A stretch of DNA of 64,000 nucleotides from Pseudoruminococcus massiliensis (lineage in GTDB: Bacteria; Bacillota; Clostridia; Oscillospirales; Acutalibacteraceae): contig NZ_OLMR01000002.1 in the NCBI RefSeq assembly GCF_900291955.1, forward strand, positions 186,001 to 250,000. The letters are read 5' to 3'. Shown in pieces: positions 1 to 9,109 of the stretch. The translations under genes and the position numbers were made by a program. Within the stretch, counting starts at the first letter, position 1. Each line of letters begins with the position of its first letter. A model generated the notes under the pieces. The model was not told the origin of the DNA. It saw only the letters and a program-made list of their open reading frames with translations, and made no database searches.

Positions 1-82
1 CGACCCTTAAAACCCGAAAGCGTTTATTTCCACATGGGTGTTGTTTTTTCATTTCAAGAATATCGCCTACACGAACATCCAT
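1..82 (-). CDS. DUF951 family protein, N-terminal part (cut by window edge)
   Basis: Only 27 codons are inside the window. They start at an ATG at 82 behind a perfect AGGAGG (89-94, reverse strand). The visible start reads MDVRVGDILEMKKQHPCG and continues into NKRFRVLRV. This matches the opening of the small (about 65 residue) DUF951 proteins of Firmicutes, with their conserved MDVxVGDIxxxKKxHPCG-type start. The family is usually a short nucleic-acid-binding-like protein of unknown role. The gene is divergent from tRNA-Arg. The C-terminal part, which normally carries a Cys pair, lies outside the window. Confidence 0.8.
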   Translation of the reverse strand, partial: MDVRVGDILEMKKQHPCGNKRFRVLRV

Positions 83-103
83 ATTAGTCCTCCTAAATCC
101 GAC

Positions 104-132
104 TTGAACACTAAAATAAATTATGATATAAT
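104..132 (+). promoter_or_regulatory. Promoter of tRNA-Arg
   Basis: TTGAAC (104-109), a 17-nt spacer and TATAAT (127-132) lie 23 bp before the tRNA. This is a good sigma-A type promoter. Confidence 0.75.
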
Positions 133-154
133 AATCATTGGTATGCATTTATAT

Positions 155-231
155 ATGCCCGTAGCTCAGTTGGATAGAGCGACAGACTCCGACTCTGTAG
201 GCCGCAGGTTCAATTCCTGTCGGGCATACCA
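155..231 (+). tRNA. tRNA-Arg (anticodon CCG)
   Basis: A cloverleaf is visible. The acceptor ATGCCCG pairs with CGGGCAT and is followed by A and an encoded CCA. The D-arm contains GCTCAGTTGGATAGAGC. The anticodon stem ACAGA/TCTGT encloses the loop CTCCGAC, giving CCG (Arg, codon CGG). The T-loop is TTCAATTC. It converges on the YoaK-type gene, which ends 23 bp away. Confidence 0.95.
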
Positions 232-253
232 ATATATTTTAGATAAGGTTTGC

Positions 254-1060
254 TCAGTGTCCCTTTGGAACTCTCTCGAGCATACCTTTTTCTTTTGTAC
301 GGTCTGCTCTAAATAAGCCTATGAAAATTATCATCATTATTATAGCTGCTCCCCATATAGCTTTGCCAAGAATAAGTCTGCTAAGAACAGTTCCTACTGC
401 CGCACCTGCAATAAACATACCAAGCATAAATATATGAATTAAAAAGCGTTCTTTAGCTTTTTGGTCCTTTTTCTTTACCCATTTTATAAGATGTACACCT
501 GTTTGTCTAAGATGGTTTGTGCAGAAAGTTGTTGCCATAGGCACACCCTCAGCTTGTCTGAATGTATTATATTGCATAGAGCATATAAAATTTATCGCAA
601 TCTGCGAAATCTGAAAAGGGGCTGATTCGGGAACAAACCCAAGTGCTATTAGCACTAAAACCTCAAAGCCTATTAAGCAAGTATCCCATCGCAGAAAATT
701 TATTTTCTTTATTTTCTTTGGCAAAATTTCAGAAATTATTGCTCCAATAAAATATGCTGAAATAGGAATCAAAAGATATGCCGCTTCAAGCCAATTTGCA
801 TCTCCGAGTGCTATACCCATAAGAACCATATTACCGGTCTGTGCATTACAGAAAACATTTCCTCTTATAGTATATGTAAACGCACCCATAAAACCGCCGC
901 TCATCATAAGCAGTAAAAATACCCATTTCTTTTCACACTCAAGAAAAAGTTCTTTTTCGTCCTTGATAAGCTTTTTTTCGCCCTCTTTAATTATCTCCTC
1001 TTCTTTTTTAATAAATTGTTTTTCTTCTTCTAATAATTTTTGCTTGCGTTTCAACTTCAT
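254..1060 (-). CDS. YoaK-type (DUF1275) membrane protein with charged N-terminal extension
   Basis: About 268 residues. The C-terminal 220 residues form a hydrophobic protein with several membrane helices and the DUF1275 hallmark GGFMGAFTYTIRGNVFCNAQTGN followed by a GIALGDANW-type turn. Members are uncharacterised multi-pass proteins of the YoaK family. The first 45 residues are unlike most members: almost entirely Lys and Glu, predicted helical or coiled, and presumably cytoplasmic. Two adjacent ATGs exist (1063 and 1060). The second is preferred because AAGGAG then sits 5 nt upstream rather than 2. It follows the mreB-like gene by about 10 bp, so the two are probably one transcript. The function is unknown, and the mreB link is only positional. 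Confidence 0.8.
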   Translation of the reverse strand: MKLKRKQKLLEEEKQFIKKEEEIIKEGEKKLIKDEKELFLECEKKWVFLLLMMSGGFMGAFTYTIRGNVFCNAQTGNMVLMGIALGDANWLEAAYLLIPISAYFIGAIISEILPKKIKKINFLRWDTCLIGFEVLVLIALGFVPESAPFQISQIAINFICSMQYNTFRQAEGVPMATTFCTNHLRQTGVHLIKWVKKKDQKAKERFLIHIFMLGMFIAGAAVGTVLSRLILGKAIWGAAIIMMIIFIGLFRADRTKEKGMLERVPKGH

Positions 1061-1069
1061 CATTTCTCC

Positions 1070-2083
1070 TTAGTATTGCTCACTGATTGGTGAAAGTTCA
1101 CCTTTTTCAAATGCCTTTATATATTTAAGAGCTTCTCCACAGCCTTTAACAACACAAAGTGAAGGGTTATCCGCAACCCTTACTTTTATTTTAGTGACAG
1201 CATTTATAATTTCTGCCATACCTTTGAGTTGTGCTGTACCGCCTGTGAGAATTATTCCATCGGAATATATATCTCCCATAAGCTCAGGTGGGGTTTCTTC
1301 TAATACATCTTGCACCTGATACACAATCTCTGTAATAATATCAACTAATATATCAGAAATTTCATAAGAACTTATATCAGCCTGCATAGGCATACCAGTA
1401 ACACAATTTCTGCCTTTGAGCCTGAAGGTTTTATTTTCTCCGATATTTCCAACACAACCAATAGCTATTTTTGCATTTTCAGCAGTACGCTTACCAATAA
1501 GAAGATTATATTTCTTTTTAACATACTTTATAATCTCGTCATCTATGGCATTTCCTGCTTTTTTTATGCTTCGTGAAACTGAAATTCCACCAAGAGAAAG
1601 AACAGCTATATCCGTTGTTCCTCCACCAATATCGACAACCATTGAACCGTGTGGGCTTGTAATATCAATTCCTGCCCCCATAGCCGCCGCAACAGGTTCT
1701 TCAACAAGACATACTCTTCTTATTCCTGCACTACTTATAGCATTAACTACTGCTCTTTTTTCGACTTCTGTTATTTCGCTTGGAATACAGGCAACAACCT
1801 TAGGCATACCTACTTTTCCAATAGAAATATCCGAAAGCATAATCTTAATCATATTTTCTACAAGAGAAAAATCTGTTATAACTCCACCACTTAACGGATA
1901 CATAGCCGACATACGCTCTGAAGTTCTTCCGAGCATTTCATAGGCTTTTTGCCCTACTGCAATTATAGCATCTGTCATTAGGTCAACAGTTATAACTGAT
2001 GGTTCATCAACCACTACACCCTTATTAGGCAGAAAAATTCTTGTTCTTGATGTTCCAAGGTCTATTGCTATATCAATCCCCAT
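1070..2083 (-). CDS. mreB: MreB/Mbl-type actin-like rod-shape protein
   Basis: 337 residues, normal for MreB. The bacterial-actin nucleotide-binding motifs are present: phosphate-1 IDLGTSRTRIF near residue 7, phosphate-2 VVDIGGGTTDIAVLSLGG near residue 150, and adenosine motif ILTGGTAQLKGM near residue 278. The protein forms membrane-associated filaments that direct lateral wall synthesis. The ATG at 2083 has AGAAAGGAG 7 nt upstream. No mreC, mreD, rodA or pbp2 is adjacent. The neighbours are RecD2 upstream and the YoaK-type protein downstream, so this may be an extra or Mbl-like copy rather than the mreBCD cluster gene. The family call is secure; the paralogue (MreB, Mbl or MreBH) cannot be decided here. 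Confidence 0.93.
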   Translation of the reverse strand: MGIDIAIDLGTSRTRIFLPNKGVVVDEPSVITVDLMTDAIIAVGQKAYEMLGRTSERMSAMYPLSGGVITDFSLVENMIKIMLSDISIGKVGMPKVVACIPSEITEVEKRAVVNAISSAGIRRVCLVEEPVAAAMGAGIDITSPHGSMVVDIGGGTTDIAVLSLGGISVSRSIKKAGNAIDDEIIKYVKKKYNLLIGKRTAENAKIAIGCVGNIGENKTFRLKGRNCVTGMPMQADISSYEISDILVDIITEIVYQVQDVLEETPPELMGDIYSDGIILTGGTAQLKGMAEIINAVTKIKVRVADNPSLCVVKGCGEALKYIKAFEKGELSPISEQY

Positions 2084-2186
2084 AAAGGACTCCTTTCTGA
2101 CGGTAAATAACCGTTCATATCAATATAATGATAAAACTTTTAGTTATCTTAGAGAAGTTTATTAATTCATAATAAAGTAAATTCAG

Positions 2187-4412
2187 CTACAATTTTTCTT
2201 CAAAATCACTATTTTCTGTTTCTGAAAGAAATACTCTTAACCCTGAATAGCGTTTTGTTCTCTTATTATTATTTACCATTGTTTCTATTGTTGACTGTGT
2301 ACCTACAAGAATAAGTAATTTTTTTGCACGAGTTACACCAGTATAAAGTAAATTTCTATAATAAAGCTGAGGTGCTCCTCTGAACATTGGCATAATTACA
2401 GCCTCAAATTCATTGCCCTGGCTTTTATGCACTGTTGTTGCATAGGCAAGCTCTAAATCTCTGACGCTCTCTCTATCATATTCAACAAGCTTATCATCAA
2501 ATTTAACGCTTACTGTTCCAGCCTTGCTATTTACCCTTACAACAGTACCAATATCCCCGTTGAAAACACCTTCGCCGTCATCGTCATCTCCACGAGTCCA
2601 GATAAGGTCATAGTTATTTCTAATCTGCATAACCTTATCACCATATCGCAAAGAATATGTTCCAATGTTCAAATCAAGGTTTGTACCAATCGGTGGATTA
2701 AGTACCTCCTGCAATTTTTTATTCAACTCAATCACACCAAGCAAGCCTTTTCTGCCTGGACAAAGCACTTGAATATCTGTCATTGCGGAATAGCCATAGC
2801 TTTTCGGAAGTCTATCCTTGCACAAACCAATAATTGTTTCTGTAATTTTATCAGCTGATGAACAGGGCAAGAAAAAGAAATCCTTATTGTGTATATTAAG
2901 GTCTGGCATTTCACCCTTTACGATTTTATGTGCATTTGTGACAATAAGACTTTTCATAGATTGACGGAAGATTTCAGTTAAAGCTACAACTGGAACTACA
3001 CCCGAAGCTATCAAATCTCCAAGAACATTTCCTGCCCCCACGCTTGGAAGCTGGTCGCTATCACCAACCATAATAAGTCGGCAGCCCATAGGCAAGGCAC
3101 GAAGTACACTTTCAAAAAGCTTTGAATCTACCATAGAAAGTTCATCAAGTACAAGTGCATCACAATCAAGCATATTTCTCTCATCACGCTTGAAGTATGG
3201 TTTATCGTGCTTATCCCATTCAACCTCTAATAATCTGTGTATGGTTTTCGCCTCACAACCCGTAAGCTCTGACATTCTGTGTGCGGCTCTTCCAGTGGGA
3301 GCGGCACATTGAACTTTTATACCATTATCCTTTAATAAGCTGATAATTGCATTAAGGGTTGTTGTTTTACCTGTTCCAGGTCCACCAGTTAATATGAGAA
3401 GTCCACCCGAAATAGCCTCTAAAATAGCTTTTCTTTGAAGTTCGGCATATTTTATACCCTGCTGTTTTTCAAAATTTTCAAGAGCAGATTCTATGCCAAC
3501 AATTCTCTGAGGCGGAAATTGTTTCATAAGCTTTATTCGTCCTGCGGAATAGGTTTCACTCTTATAAAAATCTGGCAAAAAGATAAACTCTTTTCCTTCA
3601 AGCGTATCCTCAATAAGGCTTTTGTCTATAATCATCTTTTCGAGTATCTCGGAAATTCGTTCAGGCTCTGTTTTGAGAAATTTCGCACAAACCTCAATAA
3701 GCTTTCCTTTTGGTAAGCAAGTATGTCCGTTGTTGGAATTATATGTGTTTATATATATTATTCCTGCTCTTAATCTGAACTCATAGTCCTGTGCCATATC
3801 CATAGATGCGGCAATTCTATCTGCGTGTTCAAAGGATACACCGATTTCATCACAGCAAAGAACATATGGATTTGATTCTATTGTTTCAATAGACCTTGCT
3901 CCAAGCTCACGCCAAATCTTAACGCTTATCTCGGGAGGAACATTATACTTATCAAGAAAAACTATAACCTCTCTCATACCAAAAATCTTCTTAAGCTCAT
4001 TGCTTATCGACATAGCCTTTTCACGAGATATGCCCTTGATTTCAGTCATTCTTAGCGGTTCTTTTTCTATAACCTCAAGAGTATTTTCGCCAAATGTTTC
4101 AACCAATCTTCTCGCAGTTGCTGGACCCACTCCCTTTACTGCTCTTGACGAAAGATATTTCAGAATGGCTGTTGAGCCTGTTGGCATTGCTCTTGTGCAA
4201 GAGGTTACAGCGAATTGCTCGCCATAGCTTTTATGTGTTTGCCAATGTCCTTGAACTACAATTTCTTCACCAACAGACACCTCTGGCATCATTCCGACAG
4301 CGGCAGTTTCACCATCCTCACAAGAAAGATTGAGAACAGTATATCCGTTTGATTCATTACGATAAATTATAGATTCCACCGAGCCTTGAAGCTCTAACAA
4401 TTCATCGCTCAT
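2187..4412 (-). CDS. recD2: RecD2 (YrrC) 5'-3' DNA helicase
   Basis: 741 residues, typical of RecD2, the RecBC-independent SF1B helicase of Firmicutes involved in replication fork and repair processing. The long N-terminal region (1-300) has an OB-like start and helix-hairpin-helix repeats (e.g. AVKGVGPATARRLVETFG). The helicase core follows: Walker A LTGGPGTGKTTTLNAI near 340, Walker B VLDELSMVD near 418, GDSDQLPSVGAGNVL near 452, and the C-terminal UvrD-like motif ATTVHKSQGNEF near 665. ATG at 4412 with AAAGGA upstream. It is probably transcribed from its own weak promoter in the 107-bp gap (TTGACA about 4454-4459 on the reverse strand). Confidence 0.95.
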   Translation of the reverse strand: MSDELLELQGSVESIIYRNESNGYTVLNLSCEDGETAAVGMMPEVSVGEEIVVQGHWQTHKSYGEQFAVTSCTRAMPTGSTAILKYLSSRAVKGVGPATARRLVETFGENTLEVIEKEPLRMTEIKGISREKAMSISNELKKIFGMREVIVFLDKYNVPPEISVKIWRELGARSIETIESNPYVLCCDEIGVSFEHADRIAASMDMAQDYEFRLRAGIIYINTYNSNNGHTCLPKGKLIEVCAKFLKTEPERISEILEKMIIDKSLIEDTLEGKEFIFLPDFYKSETYSAGRIKLMKQFPPQRIVGIESALENFEKQQGIKYAELQRKAILEAISGGLLILTGGPGTGKTTTLNAIISLLKDNGIKVQCAAPTGRAAHRMSELTGCEAKTIHRLLEVEWDKHDKPYFKRDERNMLDCDALVLDELSMVDSKLFESVLRALPMGCRLIMVGDSDQLPSVGAGNVLGDLIASGVVPVVALTEIFRQSMKSLIVTNAHKIVKGEMPDLNIHNKDFFFLPCSSADKITETIIGLCKDRLPKSYGYSAMTDIQVLCPGRKGLLGVIELNKKLQEVLNPPIGTNLDLNIGTYSLRYGDKVMQIRNNYDLIWTRGDDDDGEGVFNGDIGTVVRVNSKAGTVSVKFDDKLVEYDRESVRDLELAYATTVHKSQGNEFEAVIMPMFRGAPQLYYRNLLYTGVTRAKKLLILVGTQSTIETMVNNNKRTKRYSGLRVFLSETENSDFEEKL

Positions 4413-4519
4413 TTATAAGTTCCTTTCTTAAATTAGCGAGCATAGCTCATAATAAGTTAAAGAAGCTTGTCAACATTATTAAAGTAATTACCAATGAACT
4501 ACTGATACAGAGGACTCTG

Positions 4520-5299
4520 TCAGCCTTGCGGATTAAAGCGTTTCATAAGCTCTCTATATGTCAGTTCATAGCCACGATTTTGCGAATCATAGCTTTGCTT
4601 TTTAGCGTTTCCGTTTGTAATAAGTGAAATAACATAATCCAGCATTGCAGGATTTTTGACAAGAATAGGTCCTGTAAGATATGTTCCAAGAATATTATTT
4701 ATGCGTATTCCATCGGATTTATCATTGCGGTTATTGCCTATTCCGTAAACTACATTAAATAATGGATTGAAATTTCCTTTAATAAATCCACATTTATTGA
4801 CAAAACCAACAAGTGGCTTTTCTATAAAATCCGCCTTGAAAATTACATCACCTGTAATTCTTGTGTCGTTCTTAATAAGTTCTGTATCATTCGGATTAGC
4901 CGAAATATACTTTTTATAGCTTTCTCCGCCCTGATATGTGTAAAAGTCAGCAAGCGAAAGAGCCTCAAAGGTATCTCCATTTCTATCGCAGATACTTTTG
5001 CCGAGCATTTCGAGAGAATTTCCTGTAAATAACGCTGTACCATTATTTTTGATATAGATTTTCAATTCGTCTTTATGAGAAATAAGGTCAGCAAGTGCAA
5101 CCTTCTGATTTCTTTCTGTACCTGCTCCGCAATATACGAAATTATAATCTGTAATATTAAAGCTATCGTCCACACTTACCTTATCAAGCTGAACTTCAAT
5201 TCCAGCATCTTCAAGGTATCTGCACAAAACAGCAATATTTCCATATTCGCCATATAAATTCATTAAATCATGATATAGATGTAAGACTTTAATAATCAT
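4520..5299 (-). CDS. gatD: GatD-like glutamine amidotransferase subunit of lipid II amidation, catalytic residues missing
   Basis: 259 residues, class I (CobB/CobQ-type) amidotransferase fold. GatD normally hydrolyses glutamine and feeds ammonia to MurT for amidation of lipid II D-Glu. The family framework is clear: LYHDLMNLYGEYGN at 8-21, GAGTERNQ at 58-65, RITGD at 147-151, LGTYLTGPILVKNP near 204-217. The motif that holds the nucleophile in S. aureus GatD (ICGGYQFLG, Cys94) reads TGNSLEMLG here, so Gly93 replaces Cys. The catalytic His motif (GTYLHGP) reads GTYLTGP, so Thr209 replaces His. Its ATG overlaps the murT stop by 4 bp (ATGA), so the pair is translationally coupled. Family sure; glutaminase activity doubtful. 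Confidence 0.85.
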   Translation of the reverse strand: MIIKVLHLYHDLMNLYGEYGNIAVLCRYLEDAGIEVQLDKVSVDDSFNITDYNFVYCGAGTERNQKVALADLISHKDELKIYIKNNGTALFTGNSLEMLGKSICDRNGDTFEALSLADFYTYQGGESYKKYISANPNDTELIKNDTRITGDVIFKADFIEKPLVGFVNKCGFIKGNFNPLFNVVYGIGNNRNDKSDGIRINNILGTYLTGPILVKNPAMLDYVISLITNGNAKKQSYDSQNRGYELTYRELMKRFNPQG

Positions 5300-6627
5300 A
5301 ATTTTTCCTCCTTAACAAGACTAAGGAATTTTCCCTTATCTGAGAAACAGGTTATTACATAAAGCTTTCTGTCACTGCTTGTCTTTAGATATTCGGTGGC
5401 TTCACCAATATCGCTGAAGGCTTTAATCTTGCTTTCTTCAATGCCCGTAAACGAAAAGCGTGTCTGTAAATCGGCTGAATAAAGTCCTGCAAGAACAATT
5501 TCACCAACATTCTTGCTTGAAAGAAGTTCAAAATCAATATCCCATAGCCAAGAAACATCACTTGTGAAATACTTTCGGCTAATAGCGTCAACTATGATAA
5601 GTACATCACAGCCCTGCTTATCATTGGCAGCAAGTGTAAGTGATTGGTCATAAGAAACTGAATTTTCGTGCTTTGAGGTAAGCAATGTTCCATGACGCTT
5701 ATCAAGACTAAATTCTATAACTCGTCCATTTTTAAGAACATAGTTATTTATACTCTTGCAAATAGTTGCATCATCAATTCCCGCAATAGAGCAAACAGAA
5801 TATGCTGCAAGAATATTATAAACATTATAAAGGCTCTTTAATGCAAGCTTTATTGTTGATTTATCATTTATAGTTATCTCACCCTTGTCAAGGTCTGCGG
5901 AAGTAACAGTGAACTGTGTATTATTTCTTTTAAGTCCGCAATTAGGGCAGGAATATTTTCCAATATGATTATAATGGTAGTATTCATAAGAAAGACGCTT
6001 TTTACAGTGTGGACAGAAAATTCCGTCATTATATACGCTGTTATTTTTCTCGTGAGAAACGGAAATCTTATCCGCACCAAAGTATATAACATCATCTTTT
6101 CCATAACCAAAGCAAGATACAAGCGGGTCATCAGCATTAAGGATAAGCTGTGTTCCATCATGTATGCTATTCTTTAAGCAATCATAAACCCATTCTGGGT
6201 GACCATTTCTTGTGAGCTGGTCACGATACAAGTTTGTAATGACATAATGTGTAGGTTTAAAATATTTAAATGTATATTGTGCAAAGCGTTCGTCACTCTC
6301 AATTAAAAGAATATCGCTCTTAACCTTACCACCCATTGTGGAATTACAAAGAATAAAGGTTGTTACACCTTCAATCTGGTTAGAACCCTCTTTATTATAA
6401 GCAACTGTTTTCCCGCCCTCTTGCAAAATATGTGCTATCATTTCAACAGTCGAGGTTTTACCGTTACTGCCCGTTACCGCAATGATATATTCAGGCATTT
6501 TAATCTTTTTAAGAATATTACGGTCAAGTTTCAAAGCATATTTACCAGGAAGACTACTTCCTTTTCCAATCAACTTACCTATAAAATGCAGTAGTTTACA
6601 AACAAGAATTACAAAGAAAACACGCAT
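5296..6627 (-). CDS. murT: MurT, lipid II isoglutaminyl synthase (Mur ligase subunit)
   Basis: 443 residues. Mur-ligase-like enzyme that activates the D-Glu alpha-carboxylate of lipid II with ATP so it can be amidated. N-terminal hydrophobic segment (about 3-20), P-loop VTGSNGKTSTVEMI near 52-65, then the family's zinc ribbon with two Cys pairs (FCPHC and SCPNCG, about 205-235), and a C-terminal DUF1727 domain (from about 310). All expected MurT features look intact, unlike the downstream GatD. Start ATG at 6627 with GAGG 8 nt upstream. Expected site of action: cytoplasmic face of the membrane. No terminator separates it from gatD. Confidence 0.92.
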   Translation of the reverse strand: MRVFFVILVCKLLHFIGKLIGKGSSLPGKYALKLDRNILKKIKMPEYIIAVTGSNGKTSTVEMIAHILQEGGKTVAYNKEGSNQIEGVTTFILCNSTMGGKVKSDILLIESDERFAQYTFKYFKPTHYVITNLYRDQLTRNGHPEWVYDCLKNSIHDGTQLILNADDPLVSCFGYGKDDVIYFGADKISVSHEKNNSVYNDGIFCPHCKKRLSYEYYHYNHIGKYSCPNCGLKRNNTQFTVTSADLDKGEITINDKSTIKLALKSLYNVYNILAAYSVCSIAGIDDATICKSINNYVLKNGRVIEFSLDKRHGTLLTSKHENSVSYDQSLTLAANDKQGCDVLIIVDAISRKYFTSDVSWLWDIDFELLSSKNVGEIVLAGLYSADLQTRFSFTGIEESKIKAFSDIGEATEYLKTSSDRKLYVITCFSDKGKFLSLVKEEKL

Positions 6628-6805
6628 TATCTCACCCTCATTTTTTATTTGAACTTCACCCTTAAAAGCGGTTTATTCTATATTATACCATAATTCGATT
6701 TAAATTGGTATACCTAATTTAATGTGCTTTTAATATAATCTAAAAGCTTATTCAACTTATAAAATCAGTATTGATAGAGCAAACTATTATTACCAAGTAT
6801 AAGTA

Positions 6806-6834
6806 TTGACAAACACTCAATTAGGTGCTATATT
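6806..6834 (+). promoter_or_regulatory. Promoter of metK
   Basis: Consensus TTGACA (6806-6811), 17-nt spacer, TATATT (6829-6834), placing the transcription start just upstream of the SAM riboswitch. Confidence 0.85.
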
Positions 6835-6859
6835 AAATTTACAACTTAACAAATTACCA

Positions 6860-6955
6860 ACTTATCAAGAGCGACTGAGGGAACAGGCCCTGTGAAGTCC
6901 GGCAACCTGCTTTTTTGTAAGGTGCCAAATCCTGCGGTAAAGCCGAAAGATGAGT
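6860..6955 (+). ncRNA. SAM-I (S-box) riboswitch
   Basis: Class-defining S-box elements in order: P1 5' strand ACTTATC (6860-6866) followed by AAGAG, then GAGGGAACAGGCCCTGTGAAG, TCCGGCAACC, AAGGTGCCAAATCC, and the P1 3' strand GATGAGT (6949-6955), which pairs with ACTTATC. S-boxes bind S-adenosylmethionine and shut off methionine/SAM genes. Here it precedes metK. Confidence 0.95.
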
Positions 6956-6966
6956 AACATAAACTT

Positions 6967-6997
6967 AGCCGTTCGGTCTTCTGCCGTGCGGCTTTTT
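6967..6997 (+). terminator. Terminator of the SAM riboswitch expression platform
   Basis: AGCCGTTCGG pairs with CCGTGCGGCT (one mismatch), closing a short loop and followed by TTTTT. It sits directly after the aptamer, as expected for SAM-dependent transcription termination. Confidence 0.8.
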
Positions 6998-7050
6998 AAA
7001 TGATTAAATCAAAGGCAGTTAAGAATTTTTCTCAAAAGGAGTTATAAATT

Positions 7051-8244
7051 ATGGCAAAGCACTTTTTCACATCTGAATCAGTAACTGAGGGACATCCTGA
7101 CAAGCTCTGCGACCAAATCTCTGACGCAGTTCTTGACGCAATCATCGAGCAAGACCCTGATGCTCATGTTGCTTGTGAGGTTACTGCAACAACAGGCATG
7201 GTTCATGTTATGGGCGAAATATCTACAAGCTGCTATGTTGACATAAACCAAATTGCAAGAAATGTTGTGAATGACATCGGTTATGACAATGCACAAAGTG
7301 GATTTAACGGAAATACTTGTGCAGTTCTTACTTCTATTGATTCTCAATCTCCTGATATTGCACAAGGCGTAAATGCTTCTTATGAAGTTCGTGATGGCAA
7401 AAGCGACGCTCTTAACCAAATAGGTGCAGGCGACCAGGGAATTATGTTTGGTTACGCTTGTGACGAAACTCCAGAGCTTATGCCTCTTGCAATATCTCTT
7501 GCACATAAGCTTGCAAAGCGTCTTACAGAGGTTCGAAAGAACGGTACTCTTAAATATCTTCGTCCTGACGGTAAAACTCAGGTTACTGTTGAATATGATG
7601 ATGATAAAATCACTCGCATTGATACTGTTCTCATCTCAACACAACACGATGAAGATGTTTCACTCGAAACCATACGCAAAGACCTTGTTAAATATGTTAT
7701 TGAGCCAATTATTCCTACTGAACTCTATAAGGATACAAGAATACTTGTAAATCCAACAGGCAGATTTGTAGTTGGTGGTCCTGTCGGCGACAGTGGTTTA
7801 ACGGGAAGAAAGATTATTGTTGACACCTACGGCGGATTCTCTCGTCATGGCGGTGGTGCATTCTCAGGTAAAGACCCAACAAAGGTTGACCGTTCCGCAG
7901 CATATGCAGCAAGATATGTTGCTAAAAATATTGTTGGTGCAGGTCTTGCTAAGAAGTGCGAACTTCAGCTTTCATATGCAATCGGTGTTGCAAAGCCAAT
8001 CTCTGTAATGGTTGATACATTCGGCACAGGCGTCGTATCTGACGATGTACTTTCTAAGGCTGTTTCTAAGGTTTTCGACCTCAGACCTGCCGCAATCATT
8101 CGTGACCTTGACCTTCGCCGTCCGATTTATCGTCAGCTTGCCGCTTATGGTCATATGGGCAGAGAAGAACTTGGTGTAGCTTGGGAAAAGCTTGATAAGG
8201 TTGACGCTCTCAAAAAGGCGGTTAAACAAGTTGAGGGAAAATAA
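7051..8244 (+). CDS. metK: S-adenosylmethionine synthetase
   Basis: 397 residues, full length. Converts methionine and ATP to SAM in the cytoplasm. Signature motifs: [17 protein letters not shown] (residues 16-32), [12 protein letters not shown] (near 124) and the P-loop-like [19 protein letters not shown] (near 268-286). SD AAAGGAG is upstream of the ATG. SAM from this enzyme should feed back through the riboswitch in its own leader. Confidence 0.98.
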   Translation: MAKHFFTSESVTEGHPDKLCDQISDAVLDAIIEQDPDAHVACEVTATTGMVHVMGEISTSCYVDINQIARNVVNDIGYDNAQSGFNGNTCAVLTSIDSQSPDIAQGVNASYEVRDGKSDALNQIGAGDQGIMFGYACDETPELMPLAISLAHKLAKRLTEVRKNGTLKYLRPDGKTQVTVEYDDDKITRIDTVLISTQHDEDVSLETIRKDLVKYVIEPIIPTELYKDTRILVNPTGRFVVGGPVGDSGLTGRKIIVDTYGGFSRHGGGAFSGKDPTKVDRSAAYAARYVAKNIVGAGLAKKCELQLSYAIGVAKPISVMVDTFGTGVVSDDVLSKAVSKVFDLRPAAIIRDLDLRRPIYRQLAAYGHMGREELGVAWEKLDKVDALKKAVKQVEGK

Positions 8245-8282
8245 GTAATCGTAATGTCAAATTAGAAAATGTGTAGGTAAAT

Positions 8283-8933
8283 ATGAAAAAGAATTATAGC
8301 ACTTTGCCTGAATCAATGAAGGACATGGAGATGTATGGCTTTAATTGGATGGAGTTTGTTATCTCTGTCCCATCTCCACTCTACATAATGACTTCATATA
8401 AAAGCAATGGACAGCCTAATGCCTGTATGCAGTCATGGACAACATTCACGGGTGGAAAAAATGGTTACTTTGCAATTGTTTCTGCTGTCAGCAAATATGG
8501 ACATTTATATCGGACACTTCATGAAACAGGTGAAGCTGTCATCAATTTTATGTCTGCCGATTTGTATGATAAGTGTATGTCAACCTGTAAAAACAACGGT
8601 TTTGAGATAGATGAAATTAAAACCGCCGGTTTAACTTCTGTAAAAGCAGAAAAGGTAAATGCTCCCCTTATTGATGAATGCTTTATGAATCTGGAGTGCC
8701 GTTTCAAATGGGAGAAAGAAATTGCTGAAGGTGATGACTATGTTTTGGTATGTCTCGAAATAGTCAATGTCCATATTGATGAAAATCATATAGACGAAAA
8801 TAATCTTGGAAGGACGGGAGAAACAGGAATTCTTTACAATATCCATCATCCTATCAATCCGGAAAGTTTCAAAGGTACAGCCCATGATTATGTCGGTACT
8901 GTCAAAAAGATACGGGACTATCGCGAGTATTGA
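8283..8933 (+). CDS. Flavin reductase family protein (FMN-binding split barrel)
   Basis: 216 residues with the split-barrel flavin reductase layout: an N-terminal strand region with VPSPLYIMTSYKSNGQPNACMQSW (about 31-54), an NFMSADLYDKC segment near 92, and a C-terminal GRTGETGILYNIHHP loop. Members bind FMN and reduce flavins or substrates with NAD(P)H. The physiological substrate cannot be read from the sequence. It lies 38 bp after metK with no clear terminator between, so it may share the SAM-controlled transcript. Confidence 0.8.
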   Translation: MKKNYSTLPESMKDMEMYGFNWMEFVISVPSPLYIMTSYKSNGQPNACMQSWTTFTGGKNGYFAIVSAVSKYGHLYRTLHETGEAVINFMSADLYDKCMSTCKNNGFEIDEIKTAGLTSVKAEKVNAPLIDECFMNLECRFKWEKEIAEGDDYVLVCLEIVNVHIDENHIDENNLGRTGETGILYNIHHPINPESFKGTAHDYVGTVKKIRDYREY

Positions 8934-9062
8934 GTGATACAATTTTAAACAACATAGGCAACGTAAATTTCAGTTTATAATTACATAAAATCTACGAAAT
9001 GAGACCTATCGACATTATGTATATAACAAAAGACTGTATATTACAAATTTATGAGGATTACA

Positions 9063-9107
9063 ATGGAAACAAAAGCAGAAATAAGTGAAAAAGCAATAGG
9101 AGGTTAA
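9063..9107 (+). CDS. 14-codon upstream ORF that contains the SD of the next gene
   Basis: An ATG preceded by GAGGATTACA encodes METKAEISEKAIGG and stops 2 bp before the ATG at 9110. The last codons (GGA GGT) form the Shine-Dalgarno site of the downstream gene. It could be a coupling leader, or the leftover start of a larger deleted gene. Confidence 0.4.
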   Translation: METKAEISEKAIGG

Positions 9108-9109
9108 AC

